From positions 1 to 64,000 of the forward strand of contig JAFRRD010000039.1 of assembly GCA_017428265.1 (NCBI GenBank): a stretch of 64,000 nucleotides of DNA, read 5' to 3'. Below the pieces are notes generated by a model. That model worked only from the letters and a program-made list of their open reading frames with translations. It made no database searches and was not told the origin of the DNA. Position numbers and translations under genes: made by a program. This document shows, in pieces, positions 18,384 through 26,634 of the stretch (position 1 is the first letter of the stretch; each line of letters starts with the position of its first letter). This stretch comes from Lachnospiraceae bacterium (lineage in GTDB: Bacteria > Bacillota > Clostridia > Lachnospirales > Lachnospiraceae).

Positions 18384-19175
18384 TCAGCCCTGGAAAATGT
18401 GTTCGTTGGCGTCAGCCTTCCAGAGCCATTCATGTGCTTTTTCATCAATGCGGGTCTTCAGCCACGGGTCGCCGTCCAGATGCCGGATGCCCCAGGAATA
18501 GCACATGGCGTAGCCGGGCGCCGCCGCCTGGGAATGCATGCCTTCGTTGATGACGAGGCAGCCGTTGTGGCCGGTCCTGTGAACCTCGCCGTTCGAAAAG
18601 CCGACGCCGAAGCCCTGCGGATAGTCAAAGCGGTAGAAATAGACCTCCGGCTGCGGATGGTAATGCGGCGGGTAGGAGGACCATTTGCCCGGATAGTTCA
18701 GGACCTCGCCGAGGACCATGTTCGAGAACGGCGCGTTGTCATAGTCGAAGAAGGTCTTGATCTCGCGGCGCATGCAGCCCATGAGCTCGCCGTTATTCCC
18801 GGCGTGCTGGGTCTGGACCGTGTCCGGCGTATAAAGCACCGGCTCGTAGTCGCGGTCGTTGTCCGTCTGCTGAATGTAAAGTTCCGCGTGGGCAAGCGCC
18901 TCGATCACGATCTTCGTCCTGCGCGGCGCGAGCAGGCAGTACGCTTCATAACGGAAGCAGTCGGGCCGTTCGGCCTCGGTCTTCTTATCGCCCCAGATCA
19001 GGCGAACCTTCCCCTCGAAAAGCAGGACGGCCGTCTCCTTCACCGGGTCCTCGATCGAATAGAAATCTCCGGCTTCCATGACCAGCAGGCCGACGTCCAT
19101 CTGCGTGCCGAGATCGTCCTTTTCCCGGTCGATATACACATTGTATCCGCGCTTTAATTCTTTCTCAAAATACAT
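18384..19175 (-). CDS. iolB: 5-deoxy-glucuronate isomerase
   Basis: A 263-residue double-cupin protein that isomerises 5-deoxy-glucuronate to 2-deoxy-5-keto-gluconate, after IolD. The cupin metal site [36 protein letters not shown] and the C-terminal [11 protein letters not shown] are visible. The ATG at 19175 is preceded by GGAGG. It sits 10 bases after iolE and before iolD. Confidence 0.93.
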   Translation of the reverse strand: MYFEKELKRGYNVYIDREKDDLGTQMDVGLLVMEAGDFYSIEDPVKETAVLLFEGKVRLIWGDKKTEAERPDCFRYEAYCLLAPRRTKIVIEALAHAELYIQQTDNDRDYEPVLYTPDTVQTQHAGNNGELMGCMRREIKTFFDYDNAPFSNMVLGEVLNYPGKWSSYPPHYHPQPEVYFYRFDYPQGFGVGFSNGEVHRTGHNGCLVINEGMHSQAAAPGYAMCYSWGIRHLDGDPWLKTRIDEKAHEWLWKADANEHIFQG

Positions 19176-19185
19176 GAAGACCTCC

Positions 19186-20094
19186 TTACAGCCCCGTATG
19201 TTCCGCGATGTAGCGGCGCCCCTTGACGGCATATTCCAGCGGATCGGCCTTCGCCGGATCCTGCTCCGCCTCGACGAGCAGCCAGCCTTCGTAGCCGGCT
19301 TCGGACAGGACGCGGAAGATCGGGTCGAAGTCCACATCGCCGTCGCCGGGGACGGTGAACGCGCCCTCGCGGACCGCCTTCAGGAAGCTCCAGCCGTTCT
19401 CGCGCACCTTCTGCACCACGGGCAGCCGCATGTCCTTTAAGTGGACGTGACCCACGCGGTCCGCATACTTTTTCAGCATCGCCAGCGGGTCTTCTCCGGC
19501 AAAGGTGAAATGCCCGGTGTCGTAGCAGAGAAACACGTACCGCGGGTCGGTGTTTGCCATCATGCGGTCGGTCTCGGCCGCAGTCTGGACCACCGTGCCC
19601 ATGTGATGGTGGAAGCAGAGTTTGAAGCCGCGCTCTCTTGCAAGCTTGCCGAGGGCGTTCAGCCCGCTGCAGAGCCTCTCCCACTCCTCATCATTCATCA
19701 CGTGCTTATGGCCGCCGGTGAGGATAGGGGTCTTAGTCTGTCCCTGGATCGAATAACTTTGCTCGGAGACATTGATGCGGTCCGCGCCGACGGCGGCGAG
19801 GAAATCCAGTTCCCGTGCAAAGTCGGCGAAGTTTTCCTCCAGGGGCTTCGTCAGCAGGAAGGACGAGAACCAGCGGCTCGCGATCCGCATGCCGCGAAGG
19901 TCCAGCTGCCGCTTCAGTTCGGCCGGATCCTTCGGATATTTGTTGCCGATCTCGCAGCCCGTAAAGCCGGCAAGCGCCATCTCGCTCACGGTCTGGCGGA
20001 AGGTATTCTCCGCGCCGAGTTCGGGCATGTCGTCGTTGCACCAGCCGATGGGGGCGATGCCCAGTTTCACTTTTTCAGGATCGAAAAGCTTCAT
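19186..20094 (-). CDS. iolE: 2-keto-myo-inositol dehydratase
   Basis: A 302-residue xylose-isomerase-like TIM barrel. IolE removes water from scyllo-inosose to give the trione substrate of IolD. Family marks include the N-terminal KLGIAPIGWCNDDMPELG, GCEIGNKYP, the metal-site HHHMGTVVQT, CYDTGHFTFAG and HVHLKD. It follows larA by 14 bases and precedes iolB by 10, so the three are one transcription unit. Confidence 0.94.
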   Translation of the reverse strand: MKLFDPEKVKLGIAPIGWCNDDMPELGAENTFRQTVSEMALAGFTGCEIGNKYPKDPAELKRQLDLRGMRIASRWFSSFLLTKPLEENFADFARELDFLAAVGADRINVSEQSYSIQGQTKTPILTGGHKHVMNDEEWERLCSGLNALGKLARERGFKLCFHHHMGTVVQTAAETDRMMANTDPRYVFLCYDTGHFTFAGEDPLAMLKKYADRVGHVHLKDMRLPVVQKVRENGWSFLKAVREGAFTVPGDGDVDFDPIFRVLSEAGYEGWLLVEAEQDPAKADPLEYAVKGRRYIAEHTGL

Positions 20095-20108
20095 TTTTCT
20101 GCCTTTTC

Positions 20109-21362
20109 TTATCTTCTGACCACTTTCGGGAGGGTCGAGCCGCCGTAGGGCATGCTCAAAACCCGCGCGTTCGGGCCGAGTTTTTCAAATGCGTGATCGA
20201 GCGCTGCCTGCGCCGAGGGCTGCGGGACCAGGAAGAGGGAACGGACAAATGCATCGTCCAGTTCGCTGACGAGGTCCACCTCCGCCCGCTCAAGCACCAT
20301 CGCGATGGCGGCCGCCTTGTGGCCGCCGAGTCTGAATTCGCGGCGGATCCGCTCGATCAGGGAATGCGCCGTGGGCGCCGTTGTCATCCATTCCTCGAAG
20401 GTCTTTTCGCCGAGGCCCTCACGGCAGGAACCGATCAGGATGATGATGCCGCCGTCCTTCACCGCGTGTTTCGCGTTGTCCAGTGCCTTCTGCGTCTGGT
20501 AGAGGTTCAGGTCCTTCGGCGCGCCGCCCTGCGAGACCAGGACGATGTCCGCAGCCTCCTGCAGTTCGATGCGGTAGAGCGTATCGAGGAAGGCGCAGCC
20601 TTCGCGGTGCGCAAGTGTCGCGTCGCCGGCCACGGCCTTCAGGATCTCCTTGTGTTCCGACAGGACCACATTCAGGATAAAATCGATGCCGACCGTTGCA
20701 CCGGCTTCCTCGATGTCATGACGCAGCGGGTTGTTGTCCAGCGAGCCCGCGCAGCACTCCGGCAGGATCATGCGGCTGTGGTTCGCCTGGATGGCCGCCC
20801 GCGTGGAGCAGCCGGGCATGATCGCCTTGGCACCGCCGGAATAGCCGGCAAAGTAATGGTATTCGATATTGCCGAGGCAGATCCGCCTGTCCGCCTCCGC
20901 AACCACTCTCGTGATGTCGACCGGCGTTCCGTAGAACGTCGTTCCGTAGGAGATGCAGTCGCCGGGATCGCTGTCGATGCAGCGGATCTCGCGGAAAGCG
21001 CGCTCGCCGGCGAGTTTCCTGTGTTCCTCTTCGCTCTGGCGGCGGTGGCTGCCGAGAGCAAAGACGAGGGTGATGTCCTCCGGCCTTGCGCCGCCCGCGT
21101 ACAGTTCATCCAGAAGCAGCGGCATGACCTTCGCCGTGGGCATGGGGCGCGTGACGTCGCTCGTGATGACGGCGATCTTCTCGCCCGGATGCACGATGTC
21201 GCGAAGGCGCGGCGTTCCAATCGGCTCGCGCAGGGCGCGGGCGACCTCCTCCACCTCCGAAAGGCCCGGCGGCACAGGGTTCGCATGGAGCTCCCCGATG
21301 AGATTTTTCTCCGGGACCTCCACCTCCTGAAAACCGTTTCCGAAACCGTAACGCAGCTTCAC
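20109..21362 (-). CDS. larA: LarA-family nickel-pincer racemase
   Basis: A 417-residue LarA homologue. All cofactor and catalytic positions known from L. plantarum LarA can be placed with an offset of about 5: SDVTRP (Asp69, Arg72), SHRRQS (His106), HYFAGYSGGAKAIMPG (His169, Lys179) and NHSRM (His195). Lys179 would bind the nickel-pincer nucleotide. LarA interconverts L- and D-lactate, but the family includes racemases and epimerases of other 2-hydroxy acids. No larB, larC or larE is seen here, so cofactor synthesis must be encoded elsewhere. Its place between pgk and iolE suggests a role in the inositol/triose pathway rather than general lactate use. Confidence 0.85.
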   Translation of the reverse strand: MKLRYGFGNGFQEVEVPEKNLIGELHANPVPPGLSEVEEVARALREPIGTPRLRDIVHPGEKIAVITSDVTRPMPTAKVMPLLLDELYAGGARPEDITLVFALGSHRRQSEEEHRKLAGERAFREIRCIDSDPGDCISYGTTFYGTPVDITRVVAEADRRICLGNIEYHYFAGYSGGAKAIMPGCSTRAAIQANHSRMILPECCAGSLDNNPLRHDIEEAGATVGIDFILNVVLSEHKEILKAVAGDATLAHREGCAFLDTLYRIELQEAADIVLVSQGGAPKDLNLYQTQKALDNAKHAVKDGGIIILIGSCREGLGEKTFEEWMTTAPTAHSLIERIRREFRLGGHKAAAIAMVLERAEVDLVSELDDAFVRSLFLVPQPSAQAALDHAFEKLGPNARVLSMPYGGSTLPKVVRR

Positions 21363-21434
21363 CTTCCGTCTGTCTCCTTTATTTTCCCTCGCGGCGCGCT
21401 TTGCGCATACCTTCTCTTCGGGCCGGATGCCCGC

Positions 21435-22694
21435 TCACAGCGGCAGTTTTGAGCCGTGGCGCAGAGCCTTCACGACCGGCAGTTCCTCGCCGCTCAGAAA
21501 GCGGATGAGTGCGCCGCCGCCCGTGCAGATATAGCCCATTTTCTCCGTCATGCCATACTTTTCCGTGGCGGTGATGCTGTCGCCGCCGCCGACGACGGTA
21601 AAGCCCGCCGTGTCCGCAAGCGCCTGCCAGACCGCCTTCGTCCCGAGTTCCGTCTCCGGCTTTTCAAAGACGCCCATGGGGCCGTTCACGAAAACGGTCT
21701 TCGCCGCCAGGATCTTCTCCCGGTAGATCTCCGCCGTCCGCGAGCCGATGTCCACTGCGGCTGCGCTGTCCGGGATCTCCCCTACCGCTGCTTCGCGGCG
21801 CTGCCCTTCTTCGGTCCAGGCAAGGTCTTCCGGCAGCACGATCTTTTCGCCGTACGTCTCGTAGAGTTCCTTCGCCTTCGGGTAGAATTCGGTGTAGTTG
21901 GACGCTTCGATGAAGTCCGCGCTCCCCTGCCCGATCTTCCGGCCGAGCGCGATCAGGAAAATATTCGCGACCAGGCCGCCCGTCAGGATCTCATCCGCGG
22001 TGCCGCGGGACAGGACCGTCTCCATCATGCGGAAAGCATCGGAGATCTTGGCTCCGCCGAGCACGAAGACACACGGCCTTTCCGGCGCTTCCATCACACC
22101 GGAGACCGTGCAGTATTCCTGTTCGAAGAGCCGTCCCATGGCCGAAGGCAGGACCTGCTCAAAGCCGCAGAGGCTCGGCTGGTCCCGGTGCGCGGCCGCG
22201 AACGCGTCGCAGACGTAGAGGTCCGCGAGCGGGGCAAGCTTCTCCACGAGCAGGGTCTTCGCCTGCTGCTCGTGGGAAAGGCGCAGTTTCATTTCGAAGA
22301 GAGTCTGCTCCTCCGCGACGAACCTGACGTTGTCCAGAAGGAGGATCTCCCCTTCCTTCAGGTTACGGATCGCCTCCCGGGCCGCGGGGCCGCAGACGTC
22401 GTCGATCCATTTCACTTCACGGCCGAGCAGTTCGGCAAGGACCTTCGCATGCGGCCTCGTCGTATAGAAGTTCTTGTATTCGATGTCGCTGCCCTGGTGC
22501 GCCATGAGCACGAGCTTCGCGCCTTTATCGGCCAACTCGCGGACCGTCGGCACGCAGGCCCTGACCCGGTTGATGCTTTTTAAGGCATCCTTTTCGCGGT
22601 CCACCGGCTGGTTGATGTCCACCCGGCACAGGACCGTTTTGCCCTTCACATCGATCTCATCGAGCGTTCTGATCCCGAAACGCAATCCAAACAC
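21435..22694 (-). CDS. pgk: Phosphoglycerate kinase, archaeal-like type
   Basis: A 419-residue PGK converting 1,3-bisphosphoglycerate + ADP to 3-phosphoglycerate + ATP. It starts with TLDEIDVKGKTVLCRVDINQPVD and has LAHQGSD, DDVCGPAAREAI, LLLDNVRF, CDAFAAAHRDQPS, FVLGGAKISDAF, FVNGPMGVFE and a C-terminal VVGGGDSITA. The wording of the N-terminal half is closer to archaeal PGKs than to the usual bacterial enzyme, although the judgement is from memory. It lies 63 bases after the type II GAPDH gene, suggesting the pair travelled together. Confidence 0.9.
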   Translation of the reverse strand: MFGLRFGIRTLDEIDVKGKTVLCRVDINQPVDREKDALKSINRVRACVPTVRELADKGAKLVLMAHQGSDIEYKNFYTTRPHAKVLAELLGREVKWIDDVCGPAAREAIRNLKEGEILLLDNVRFVAEEQTLFEMKLRLSHEQQAKTLLVEKLAPLADLYVCDAFAAAHRDQPSLCGFEQVLPSAMGRLFEQEYCTVSGVMEAPERPCVFVLGGAKISDAFRMMETVLSRGTADEILTGGLVANIFLIALGRKIGQGSADFIEASNYTEFYPKAKELYETYGEKIVLPEDLAWTEEGQRREAAVGEIPDSAAAVDIGSRTAEIYREKILAAKTVFVNGPMGVFEKPETELGTKAVWQALADTAGFTVVGGGDSITATEKYGMTEKMGYICTGGGALIRFLSGEELPVVKALRHGSKLPL

Positions 22695-22725
22695 CTCCTT
22701 TTTTGCTCCGGCCGGAAAGACCGAA

Positions 22726-22748
22726 GGGGCGGACTGTCCATCCGCCCC
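22726..22748 (-). other. Strong hairpin between GAPDH and pgk
   Basis: GGGGCGGA pairs perfectly with TCCGCCCC across a 7-base loop. No U tract follows on the minus strand, so it more likely stabilises or processes the mRNA than terminates it. Confidence 0.5.
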
Positions 22749-22757
22749 GGAAACGTT

Positions 22758-23810
22758 TTATTTGAACCTTCCGATCTTCAGATATCTGTTGGTCTCGGCC
22801 GTGCCCTCTTCGCGGGTCAGCTGCATCTTCATCGCAGCGCGGATCGCGTCCATGGTCTCGGGGATCGTGACGCTCTCCTGCGGGATGTTGATGGCATACA
22901 TGATGTCGTTGCCGCTCTCCACGATGCTGTCTTCCCAAAGGCCGATCTCATACATGTCGCCGCGGCGGTTGCCCAGGTCGCGGGCATATTTGAAGAGGGA
23001 CGCATTGCCCTTGAAGCCCTCATCGATGGTGACGGTGCGGATACGCGGGTGCGCACGGAAGATCTCCAGTGCCTGCTCGCGGGTGATCTTTTTGCCGTCC
23101 ACGGGCGTCACGATCACGGTAATGATGTGGCCGTGGGTGATCGGGGTATGGACCAGGATGCCCGTTGCTTCCACATGCGGCATGATCGTCATCAGGTCGA
23201 GCGCCTGATGGGACGGGGCCTTGTCGATCTGCAGAGCGTTGGTCAGCCCGCGGTGATAGTCGCCCGGATCTGCCACGCGGCGGATGATCGTGATCGCGAC
23301 CTTCTTCACGCCGACCGCCCGATCGAGCGCGTCCACGGTGCGGATAAGGCCTGTGGTGTTGCAGCTCGTCAGTTTCAGGTAATCGACCCCCACGCCCTTT
23401 TCATAGTTGGCGTAGCCGTGGAAGAACACGTCCGCCACGGAATTGGCTTCGCCGCCCTGGAAAATGGCCTTGACGCCGAGTTTTTCATAGATCAGTTTGT
23501 TCTTCGCACCGACGCCGCCCGGGGAGGAGTCCAGCATGATATCCACGCTTTTGCACAGGTCCTCGAAGGTCCCGGCGACGGGGATGTCGTACTTTGCGAA
23601 GGCGGCGGGGTCTGCCCCGTCGACCAGATAAAGCTTGTATTCCACATTGTTCGCGCCGATCATATCGTTTTCACGCAGCGCGCGGATGGACAGCGAAGGG
23701 ACCAGATCGGCGATCCCGACCAGTTCCATGTCTCCCTGCATGGCGACGCCGTCCGCGAGGCGCTGCCCGATGGTGCCGTAACCGGCTACGCCGACTCTCA
23801 CTTTAGCCAT
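22758..23810 (-). CDS. gap2: Type II (archaeal-type) glyceraldehyde-3-phosphate dehydrogenase
   Basis: A 350-residue enzyme of the type II GAPDH family typical of archaea. The Rossmann start VAGYGTIGQRLADGV, the segment SSPGGVGAKN, the active-site SCNTTGL with Cys150, and the C-terminal GLWEDSI match that family rather than bacterial GapA (which has SCTTNC). The reaction is oxidation of GAP to 1,3-bisphosphoglycerate with NAD(P). It is followed directly by an archaeal-like PGK and preceded by iolG. Such enzymes are uncommon in bacteria, so transfer from archaea is a reasonable inference. It is probably a dedicated branch for triose phosphate from inositol breakdown. Confidence 0.9.
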   Translation of the reverse strand: MAKVRVGVAGYGTIGQRLADGVAMQGDMELVGIADLVPSLSIRALRENDMIGANNVEYKLYLVDGADPAAFAKYDIPVAGTFEDLCKSVDIMLDSSPGGVGAKNKLIYEKLGVKAIFQGGEANSVADVFFHGYANYEKGVGVDYLKLTSCNTTGLIRTVDALDRAVGVKKVAITIIRRVADPGDYHRGLTNALQIDKAPSHQALDLMTIMPHVEATGILVHTPITHGHIITVIVTPVDGKKITREQALEIFRAHPRIRTVTIDEGFKGNASLFKYARDLGNRRGDMYEIGLWEDSIVESGNDIMYAINIPQESVTIPETMDAIRAAMKMQLTREEGTAETNRYLKIGRFK

Positions 23811-23825
23811 AATTGGATCCTCCTC

Positions 23826-24842
23826 TTATTTAATCTCGTCGATCCGGACCGGGCGGCCTTCATCCATGGACTTTTTGCAGGCGATCGCCAGCTTCACGGA
23901 AACAAGGCCCGCTTCGATCCCGGCTTCGGGTTCGGTATCGTTCACGATGCAGTCGATGAAGCTCCTGATCTCCGCCTGGTAGGCGCCCATGTAGCGTTCC
24001 AGGAAGAACCAGAGCGGTTTTTCGGAAATGATGCCGTCCGCCGTGGAAAGCACCGTATTGTTCGCGGCGTCGTTCGCGCTCATGATGCTGCCCTTCGAGC
24101 CGAAGACCTCGCCGCGCTGGTCGTAGCCGTAGACAGCCTTGCGGCTGCCGTCGATGGTGGCAAGCGCGCCGTTTGAGAGCTTCGCGGAAATGACGACCGT
24201 GTCCACGTCGCCGGCTTCGCCGATGGCGGGATCCACGAGGTTCGCGCCGTAGGCCGTGAGCTCGACGACCTCTTCGCCGGACAGATAGCGGATCATATCC
24301 AGGTCGTGGATCATCATATCCAGGAAAATTCCGCCGGAGACGGCAACGTAGGCGGGAGACGGCGGTTCGGGATCGCGCGAAGTGATGCGGACCAGTTCCA
24401 CCTTGCCGATCTTTCCGTCCTCCACGGCCTTGCGGATCGCGCGGTAGTTGTGGTCGAAGCGGCGGTTGAAGCCCACCTGGTATTTGATCTTCTTCGGGGA
24501 GGCCTCAAGCGCAGCCTTTACTTCTTCGATCCTGGCCAGCGAGTGGTCGACCGGCTTTTCGCAGAAGACGTGCTTGCCGGCACGGATCGCTTCGATGGAG
24601 AGCGGCGCGTGCTGGTCGGTGGAGGCGCAGATGAGGACCGCGTCGATGCGGGGATCGTCCAGGATCTCGTGATAATCCTTCGTGATTTTCTCCACGCCGG
24701 CATTTTCCAGCCACGCGGCGACCTCGGGTTTCATATAGGGATCGGCGACGGCGAGGACTCTGGCCTCGGGAACGCCGGTCATGATGCTCTTCATGTGGAC
24801 CTGGCCGATGCGGCCGGCTCCGATGATGCCGACATTGATCAT
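23826..24842 (-). CDS. iolG: Inositol 2-dehydrogenase-like Gfo/Idh/MocA oxidoreductase
   Basis: A 338-residue NAD-dependent dehydrogenase: Rossmann GIIGAGRIGQVH, the EKP motif FCEKPVDHS, and the IolG-like GFNRRFDHNY, GGIFLDMMIHDLDMIRYL with the catalytic Asp/His. IolG oxidises myo-inositol to scyllo-inosose, the first catabolic step. The assignment to IolG rather than another family member rests on these motifs plus iolE, iolB and iolD downstream. The ATG at 24842 follows AGGAGAG. Upstream is a 220-base spacer full of REP-like repeats. Confidence 0.87.
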   Translation of the reverse strand: MINVGIIGAGRIGQVHMKSIMTGVPEARVLAVADPYMKPEVAAWLENAGVEKITKDYHEILDDPRIDAVLICASTDQHAPLSIEAIRAGKHVFCEKPVDHSLARIEEVKAALEASPKKIKYQVGFNRRFDHNYRAIRKAVEDGKIGKVELVRITSRDPEPPSPAYVAVSGGIFLDMMIHDLDMIRYLSGEEVVELTAYGANLVDPAIGEAGDVDTVVISAKLSNGALATIDGSRKAVYGYDQRGEVFGSKGSIMSANDAANNTVLSTADGIISEKPLWFFLERYMGAYQAEIRSFIDCIVNDTEPEAGIEAGLVSVKLAIACKKSMDEGRPVRIDEIK

Positions 24843-24867
24843 CTTTGTGTTCTCTCCTTTTATCCTT

Positions 24868-25057
24868 GTCATTCTGAGCCGCGGAGCGCCCCTGTCATTT
24901 TGAGGAGCGAAGCGCCCCTGTCATTCTGAGGAGCGAAGCGCCCCTGTCATTCTGAGGAGCGAAGCGACGAAGAATCTTCAAATCAACAGCAGGAAGATCC
25001 TTCGCTGCGCTCAGGATGACGGCCTTGTTTCAGATCCTTCGCTGCGCTCAGGATGAC
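24868..25057. repeat. REP-like repeat cluster between gpmI and iolG
   Basis: Four tandem direct units beginning GTCATTCTGAG (starts 24868, 24894, 24920, 24946; period 26) are followed by two identical 25-base copies in inverse orientation, GATCCTTCGC...CAGGATGAC, at 24996-25020 and 25033-25057. Direct and inverted units can pair into large cruciforms. The same family occurs at 31884-31954. No gene lies in this spacer. Confidence 0.87.
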
Positions 25058-25065
25058 AGCCTTGC

Positions 25066-26628
25066 TTATCCCTCGTAGACTTCGCCCTTGCCTTCGGTCA
25101 GGGAGCGGTAGGCCCGCTCGACCTTGGCCCAGTTCAGGTCGCGGTCAAGGGCCACGCCTCTTCCCACGCCGCTCACGATGGTGCCGGGCCCGATCGCTTC
25201 GATCTGTTCGCCGAACTCGCGGAGCAGCGCCGGCGCACTGCCGGGCTGGGTGGAGCGGCCGTCGAAGATCACATGCACAAAGACCTCATCCAGACCTTCC
25301 GCCGCCGCCATCTTCAGGACGCCGAGCGGGTAGTCGATCGAACCGTGCGAGGACTTCTTCGTCAGCAGGCCGATCAGATGAAGAGCGCCGCCGCGGGCCT
25401 TCACATCGCGGATGGTTTTCAGGAAAACCGGGTTCTCATAGAAGGAACCGTCCTTCATCGCGTTATCCAGGCGGACGTCGTCCTGCAGGACCACGCGGCC
25501 GGAACCGAGATTGATGTGGCCGGCTTCGGAGTTGCCGGTCTTGCCTTCCGCAAGGCCCACGGCGGGGCCGGAAGCATCCAGCTGCGCGGTCGGGTTTTCG
25601 CTGACCAGCGCGTTCCACACCGGCATCGGCTCGGTAGCGAGCGGATTTTCCTTCGTCGGGGCATCCAGTCCCCAGCCGTCCAGGATGAGGAGCAGGACCT
25701 TGCCGGTCTTTTCAAAGCCGAACAGCGGCGAACCGGTCATTTCCTTCGGTTTTTCCAGCCCCATTGCGGCCAGGATGGTCGGCGCGACGTCGCAGAGTTT
25801 TCCGCGGTTCGTCCGGCGGATGATCCCCTCGCCCACGGCGCTGATCGCGACCAGGTTCGTGGTATGCGCACCGTGCGGCTTGCCGTCGCCGGTCCTTAAG
25901 GTCTCGATGTTGCCGTGGTCGGCGGTGACAAGGACCGTATAGCCTTCCTCGCGGGCGGTCTTCAGGGTCTCGCCCAGGTACTTATCGACGGCCACGACCG
26001 CCTTGCGTTTGGCATCGTCGTTCGCCGTATGGCCGATGACGTCGCCGTTCGCGAAGTTCGTCACGATGAAATCGTAACCTTTGCGCAGGCCGTCAGCCAG
26101 GGTCTCCGCAACCTTCGGCAGGCTGAGCTCGGGAATGGTCTCAAAAGCAACGCCCTTCGGCGACGGGATGCGGATGTCGTCCTCGCCCGGGAAGGGGGTA
26201 TTGTTGCCGCCGTTGAAGAAGAAGGTGACGTGCGCGAATTTTTCGCTCTCCGACAGATGCAGCTGCGTCTTGCCGGCTTCGGAAAGGACCTGCGCAAGGG
26301 TCATCTGTACCTTCGAAGGGGCGAACGCGATCGGCAGGTAGGTGTATTTTTCATTATACATCGTCAGGATGACGAAATCCAGGGGATCGAGTTTTTCACG
26401 CGAAAAGCCGGTAAAGACCGGATCGGTGAAGGCGTCGGTCAGTTCGACCTCGCGCTCTCCGCGGCGGCAGCAGAAAATGACGCCGTCGCCGGGCTTAACG
26501 GTCCCGACGGGCGCGCCGCCTTCCCAGAGGTTCAGCGGTTCCAGATGGTAATCCGTCTTTCCGCTCTCATAGACTTTTTCCACGGCCTTTGCCAGGGCAT
26601 CGCCGCCGGCTTTCAGGTATTTGCTCAT
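25066..26628 (-). CDS. gpmI: Circularly permuted cofactor-independent phosphoglycerate mutase
   Basis: All parts of iPGM (3-phosphoglycerate to 2-phosphoglycerate) are in one 520-residue frame, but in rotated order. The chain starts inside the phosphotransferase domain (GTVKPGDGVIF, arginines 55-59), then the C-terminal phosphatase part: NFANGDVIGH (Asp196, His200), TADHGN (Asp237, His238), HTTN (His255), KPKEMTGSPLFG. It then runs straight into the normal N-terminus, LLILDGWG (Asp317), TGNSEAGH with nucleophile Ser367, and ends with the first half of the transferase domain (SSHGS His428, DGRST, GVGR Arg490, DRD Arg496). Metal ligands and the serine are kept; the substrate-site DGRDT reads DGRST. 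The start ATG has GGAGA about 12 bases upstream. It is six bases downstream of a HAD gene. Confidence 0.92.
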   Translation of the reverse strand: MSKYLKAGGDALAKAVEKVYESGKTDYHLEPLNLWEGGAPVGTVKPGDGVIFCCRRGEREVELTDAFTDPVFTGFSREKLDPLDFVILTMYNEKYTYLPIAFAPSKVQMTLAQVLSEAGKTQLHLSESEKFAHVTFFFNGGNNTPFPGEDDIRIPSPKGVAFETIPELSLPKVAETLADGLRKGYDFIVTNFANGDVIGHTANDDAKRKAVVAVDKYLGETLKTAREEGYTVLVTADHGNIETLRTGDGKPHGAHTTNLVAISAVGEGIIRRTNRGKLCDVAPTILAAMGLEKPKEMTGSPLFGFEKTGKVLLLILDGWGLDAPTKENPLATEPMPVWNALVSENPTAQLDASGPAVGLAEGKTGNSEAGHINLGSGRVVLQDDVRLDNAMKDGSFYENPVFLKTIRDVKARGGALHLIGLLTKKSSHGSIDYPLGVLKMAAAEGLDEVFVHVIFDGRSTQPGSAPALLREFGEQIEAIGPGTIVSGVGRGVALDRDLNWAKVERAYRSLTEGKGEVYEG

Positions 26629-26634
26629 GGTCTG

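Noticed and set aside
24868-24971. CRISPR-like tandem repeats
   Set aside because: The 26-base units follow each other without variable spacers and inverted copies follow; no cas genes are near. REP-like repeats fit better.
25066-26628. Truncated or mis-assembled gpmI
   Set aside because: Both halves are complete and joined in one frame with all metal ligands; a rotated order in a single frame cannot come from truncation or a simple assembly break.
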